Program-made: the position numbers and the translations under genes | Notes under the pieces: generated by a model | Told to the model about the DNA's origin: nothing | The model's database searches: none | What the model saw: the letters and a program-made list of their open reading frames with translations, nothing else | NCBI RefSeq assembly: GCF_027887165.1 | Contig: NC_077229.1 | Span: 204,749,753 to 204,813,752, forward strand | Direction: 5' to 3' | From: Monodelphis domestica | Taxonomy: Eukaryota > Chordata > Mammalia > Didelphimorphia > Didelphidae | Length of the DNA: 64,000 bases | Shown here: positions 63,501-64,000 of the stretch, in pieces | How the letters are laid out: each line of letters opens with the position of its first letter | Position numbering within the stretch: the first letter of the stretch is position 1

Positions 63501-63773
63501 ACATGTATTATAGAAATGGTCTTTATTTTTCAGCTGAAAAAACCACATGATGAAAACCTGGAGGAATTTTGGATTGATTTTAATATAGAAAGCAAGAGCA
63601 TAACTTTCTATATAGATAATACTGAGGTAAAGATTTTTGAACTCCATCTATTTAGAACCAAATGCTTCCAGTTAATTTGGGTGAAAGTACATGTACATGT
63701 TTCCTTTATTTTTCTTAAGGGTCTCCTGTGGGATTCAGTAAGACTTCTAAAAGAAGCAATTGGAGGTTTCTAT
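46413..63773 (+). CDS. SYCP2L: SYCP2L (synaptonemal complex protein 2-like), 5' part, runs off the right edge
   Basis: Paralogue of the synaptonemal-complex axis protein SYCP2, expressed in oocytes and linked to oocyte survival in mammals. Fourteen coding exons in the window join in phase to 1071 nt, giving the first 357 residues; the human protein is about 812. Family blocks include [103 protein letters not shown] and LEEFWIDFN. This covers the armadillo-like N-terminal domain and the start of the Spt16M-like domain. No internal stop is seen, so the gene looks alive, although intron 4 has abnormal termini. The start ATG at 46413 has A at -3 and G at +4. The identification is from remembered SYCP2/SYCP2L sequence. 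Confidence 0.92.
47160..48240 (-). mobile_element. L1 3'-end fragments, two ages
   Basis: 47160-47985 is an older L1 3' region (complement reads [20 protein letters not shown]). 48000-48240 is a piece of the younger family seen at 37.3 kb ('ggagctgacaagcaactccactggattatacatgtatc'). Confidence 0.75.
49108..49188 (+). CDS. SYCP2L: SYCP2L exon 2
   Basis: 81 nt between acceptor tttatcag and donor TCT|gtaaag, 27 codons, phase 0 both sides. The peptide starts [16 protein letters not shown]. An alternative acceptor 6 nt downstream (ggtacag) would remove two residues. This poorly conserved N-terminal extension is supported by open frame and splice signals rather than by homology. Confidence 0.65.
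49547..49744 (-). mobile_element. Marsupial tRNA-derived SINE in SYCP2L intron 2
   Basis: Complete reverse-orientation element. Flanked by atattcagctcttt (49533-49546) and atattcagactttt (49745-49758). Confidence 0.9.
50223..50360 (+). CDS. SYCP2L: SYCP2L exon 3
   Basis: 138 nt, 46 codons, acceptor ctttccag, donor AAG|gcaagt (a GC donor). The peptide begins [20 protein letters not shown] and ends HLDRLINK, matching the SYCP2L N-terminal block. The next intron is only 82 nt. Confidence 0.92.
50361..50442 (+). other. SYCP2L intron 3, short GC-AG intron
   Basis: 82 nt, beginning gcaagtcaag and ending gaaaatgcag. The donor context AAG|GCAAGT is the usual one for GC-AG introns, which pair well with U1 elsewhere to compensate for the C at +2. 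Both boundaries are fixed by the conserved peptide INK|ELDKNEF. Confidence 0.85.
50443..50562 (+). CDS. SYCP2L: SYCP2L exon 4
   Basis: 120 nt, 40 codons, acceptor gaaaatgcag. The peptide begins [20 protein letters not shown] and ends [10 protein letters not shown]. The base after the conserved Lys codon is A: the exon ends AAG|ataagt instead of AAG|gtaagt. Reading through would add unrelated residues before a stop, so the homology boundary is placed at 50562. Confidence 0.88.
50865..50960 (+). repeat. SINE fragment
   Basis: 'ggcaaagcagctagagagctgaccttgaagtcag...cctctgacatgtgagaccctgggcagg' is the 5' half of a marsupial CORE-type SINE. Confidence 0.6.
51310..51532 (+). mobile_element. Diverged marsupial SINE with (GA)n tail
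   Basis: 'caggtaggtggctcagtgg' to 'attccaagatggaaattaagg', followed by a (GA)n run at about 51505-51532. Confidence 0.7.
52240..52460 (+). mobile_element. SINE with RTE-type 3' tail
   Basis: The head is 'aagagcactgggcctggagacaggaagaactgagttc'. The 3' part 'ggagaaggaaatggcaaaccattccagtatccttgc' is the tail shared with RTE LINEs of marsupials. Confidence 0.7.
52649..52750 (+). CDS. SYCP2L: SYCP2L exon 5
   Basis: 102 nt, 34 codons, donor CTTG|gtaaga. The peptide begins [11 protein letters not shown] and continues to [10 protein letters not shown]. The exon is preceded by ...ttttttaattctaa, that is AA where AG is expected, and the TAA is an in-frame stop, so the exon cannot start earlier in this frame. 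The conserved PK|MVSWFE junction fixes the boundary. Confidence 0.86.
53162..53186 (+). CDS. SYCP2L: SYCP2L exon 6 (25-nt microexon)
   Basis: GTAATTTCCAAATGCAGTCA and five more bases, flanked by a good polypyrimidine tract plus ttattag on the left and gtgagt on the right. It encodes VISKCSHK and leaves one base, which makes exon 7 read Gly-Lys-Ile-Gln in frame. The result parallels the human IISRSSSEGKIQ segment. Without it exon 7 is out of phase. Confidence 0.85.
53716..53835 (-). mobile_element. Very short 5'-truncated L1
   Basis: About 120 bp of L1 3' UTR ('ccatagctacatgatttgtg...caattccactgggttttacatg'). Flanked by aaatgttaattctt at about 53703-53716 and aaatattaattctt at about 53836-53849. 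Confidence 0.8.
53885..54032 (+). mobile_element. Diverged marsupial SINE
   Basis: 'ggcttggtggatagagagcaaggcc...gtgaccttgtacaagtcacttaatccccattgcc...ttctgcctt', with internal deletions. Confidence 0.7.
54890..55055 (-). mobile_element. Old L1 3'-UTR piece
   Basis: 'acattgagttccaaattctctcttctc...tcatacatgtgcagtcatacaagaaaaatttcc' is the complement-oriented 3' region of the older L1 family also seen at 47.2 and 63.1 kb. Confidence 0.55.
55060..55690 (+). mobile_element. L1 3' end in plus orientation
   Basis: ORF2 C-terminal text followed by the 3' UTR: 'tggggtatggctgaattgag', 'agaaatgaccaagggaatgatttcag', 'gaattgatacaaaatgaagg', ending near 'aaaataaaattgaatttg'. It is opposite in orientation to the piece at 54890. 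Confidence 0.7.
56051..56136 (+). CDS. SYCP2L: SYCP2L exon 7
   Basis: 86 nt, acceptor ctgcttgtag, donor CAGGAG|gtaagc. The peptide is [20 protein letters not shown] then NYLIRQE, matching the family block KIQMLDSFLF...LIQQE. Phase 0 at the 3' end. Confidence 0.93.
56413..56501 (+). CDS. SYCP2L: SYCP2L exon 8
   Basis: 89 nt, acceptor tcttaaaag, donor CTTAT|gtaagt. The peptide begins [20 protein letters not shown], aligning with the human LRTLN...VPREERKK block. It leaves two bases of a Met codon. Confidence 0.91.
56913..56947 (+). CDS. SYCP2L: SYCP2L exon 9 (35 nt)
   Basis: 35 nt after a pure T tract and cag, donor GGTG|gtaaga. With the flanking bases it encodes [12 protein letters not shown], corresponding to MKDLARTILTVG in human SYCP2L. 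Confidence 0.9.
57484..57626 (+). CDS. SYCP2L: SYCP2L exon 10
   Basis: 143 nt, acceptor tatccttag, donor GAGACG|gtgaga. The peptide includes [15 protein letters not shown], then [20 protein letters not shown], then [11 protein letters not shown]. This is one of the best-conserved SYCP2-family segments. Phase 0 at the 3' end. Confidence 0.95.
58273..58473 (+). mobile_element. Marsupial tRNA-derived SINE in SYCP2L intron 10
   Basis: Complete, little-diverged element ending 64 bp before exon 11. Flanked by gaattttttgtttat (58258-58272) and gaattttgtttat (58474-58486). Confidence 0.92.
58538..58590 (+). CDS. SYCP2L: SYCP2L exon 11
   Basis: 53 nt, acceptor atcttgaag, donor GAAG|gtaaga. The peptide is [17 protein letters not shown] plus two bases of an Arg codon, matching DCRRFLNHLNNRLGDQRR in human. 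Confidence 0.93.
59039..59084 (+). CDS. SYCP2L: SYCP2L exon 12
   Basis: 46 nt, acceptor ttttacag, donor TATGAG|gtaagg. It encodes [16 protein letters not shown], matching RVYSFPCIAAFADGHE in human. Phase 0 at the 3' end. Confidence 0.93.
59800..60950 (+). mobile_element. Decayed RTE/BovB-like LINE ORF fragment
   Basis: Plus-strand frames show [19 protein letters not shown] and PKYYKTRRK around 60100-60230, then [18 protein letters not shown] near 60715-60775. These echo the endonuclease end (QIDYI...) and the early RT region (ev..ai..lk.gka.G.D) of RTE elements. Many stops are present. Confidence 0.5.
61280..61730 (+). mobile_element. L2 LINE 3' fragment
   Basis: 'taacctcctcaaagatgaagactg...tatatccctagctttgagcagtctagaatataataagaactt' is a diverged L2 3' end. 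Confidence 0.55.
61800..61982 (-). mobile_element. Diverged marsupial SINE
   Basis: Reverse orientation: 'caaggcaatggaggttaaataactagccc...aagtgtctgaggctaactttaaacccagg...ttacatagctgcc'. Confidence 0.6.
62020..63330 (-). mobile_element. Old L1 3'-region fragments
   Basis: 'gttctgtttctgctcatttcactctgcatcagttc' (62250) and again 'cttggttctgcttgtttcactctgtatcagttc' (62945), with 'ggcacaatagtattccattg' and 'ttagccatttctcaaactgatg'. There are at least two overlapping L1 remnants on the minus strand; a third 3'-UTR piece lies at 63140-63330. Confidence 0.65.
63534..63626 (+). CDS. SYCP2L: SYCP2L exon 13
   Basis: 93 nt, 31 codons, acceptor tatttttcag, donor ACTGAG|gtaaag. The peptide begins [20 protein letters not shown] and ends ITFYIDNTE, the family LEEFWIDFN...FYIDN block at the start of the Spt16M-like domain. 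Confidence 0.94.
63720..63773 (+). CDS. SYCP2L: SYCP2L exon 14
   Basis: Acceptor ttttcttaag. The peptide is [18 protein letters not shown], matching LWDSVRLPKEAV in human. The donor is ambiguous: TAT|gtaaga after 63773 or GAG|gtaata after 63780; the first keeps phase 0. Later exons lie beyond the window. Confidence 0.82.
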
Positions 63774-64000
63774 GTAAGAGGTAATAACTCAATCATAAAC
63801 ATGTCTTGAAGGAGATACTGAGTGCCTTGTTTACAGCCCCCATAAACCACTTCTCTCCTCTGAAGCTAATGGGAAATTGGAGGACCAATCATTATCACCC
63901 ACAGAATCTGTACACAGCTTTTTAGACATTACCATGATTGCCATTATGAGAAATCGGATAAATTAGCCTGTACTTTAGCCCTAGAATTTGTTACAATCAA

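Larger units (their letters stand above)
59085..63533 (+). other. SYCP2L intron 12
   Basis: GT-AG intron of about 4.4 kb filled with a decayed RTE fragment (about 59800-60950), L2-like text (61280-61730), a SINE remnant (61800-61980) and old L1 (62020-63330). No host coding sequence is seen in it. Confidence 0.6.

Noticed and set aside
46413-63773. SYCP2 instead of SYCP2L
   Set aside because: The peptide is closer to SYCP2L in the [20 protein letters not shown] and RFLN.LN.RLGD blocks, and the neighbour is GCM2.

Overview
The window looks like marsupial nuclear DNA. The interspersed repeats are marsupial types: tRNA-headed SINEs of about 200 bp that open with 'ggtagctcagtggattgag' and end in A-rich tails, the marsupial L1 family with a long 3' region, RTE/BovB-like LINE fragments, an OposCharlie-like hAT fragment and a marsupial-type LTR. 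Old L2 and MIR pieces shared by all mammals are also present. I cannot settle the species from the sequence.

Only two host genes have exons I can support. (1) GCM2, minus strand, is complete in five coding exons from 34446 down to 24917. The exons join without any phase conflict into a 488-residue protein with an intact GCM DNA-binding domain. (2) SYCP2L, plus strand, starts at 46413 and runs off the right edge. Fourteen coding exons in the window give its first 357 residues. The two genes lie head to head, as they do at human 6p24. Nearly all the extra distance between them is a decayed but near-full-length L1 of about 6.4 kb (37.2-43.66 kb).

Layout: 1-9 kb is intergenic, with MIR-like SINEs, a solo LTR, a long GATA microsatellite and L1 debris that includes a 204-bp segment present twice. 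9-12 kb is a GC-richer island holding a dead, apparently processed T-box gene of the TBR1/EOMES/TBX21 subfamily. 12-24.9 kb is layered L1, L2, RTE, hAT and SINE, and contains a perfect 26-bp hairpin and a cleanly datable L1-in-L1 insertion. 24.9-34.5 kb is GCM2. 34.5-46.4 kb is the divergent intergenic region with the large L1 and an unexplained exon-like segment on the minus strand. 46.4-64 kb is the 5' part of SYCP2L.

I did not find an undescribed multi-gene system. The most unusual signals are in SYCP2L: intron 4 appears to begin with AT and end with AA, intron 3 is an 82-nt GC-AG intron, and exon 6 is only 25 nt. Most other open reading frames in the window are LINE remnants or read-through of microsatellites.
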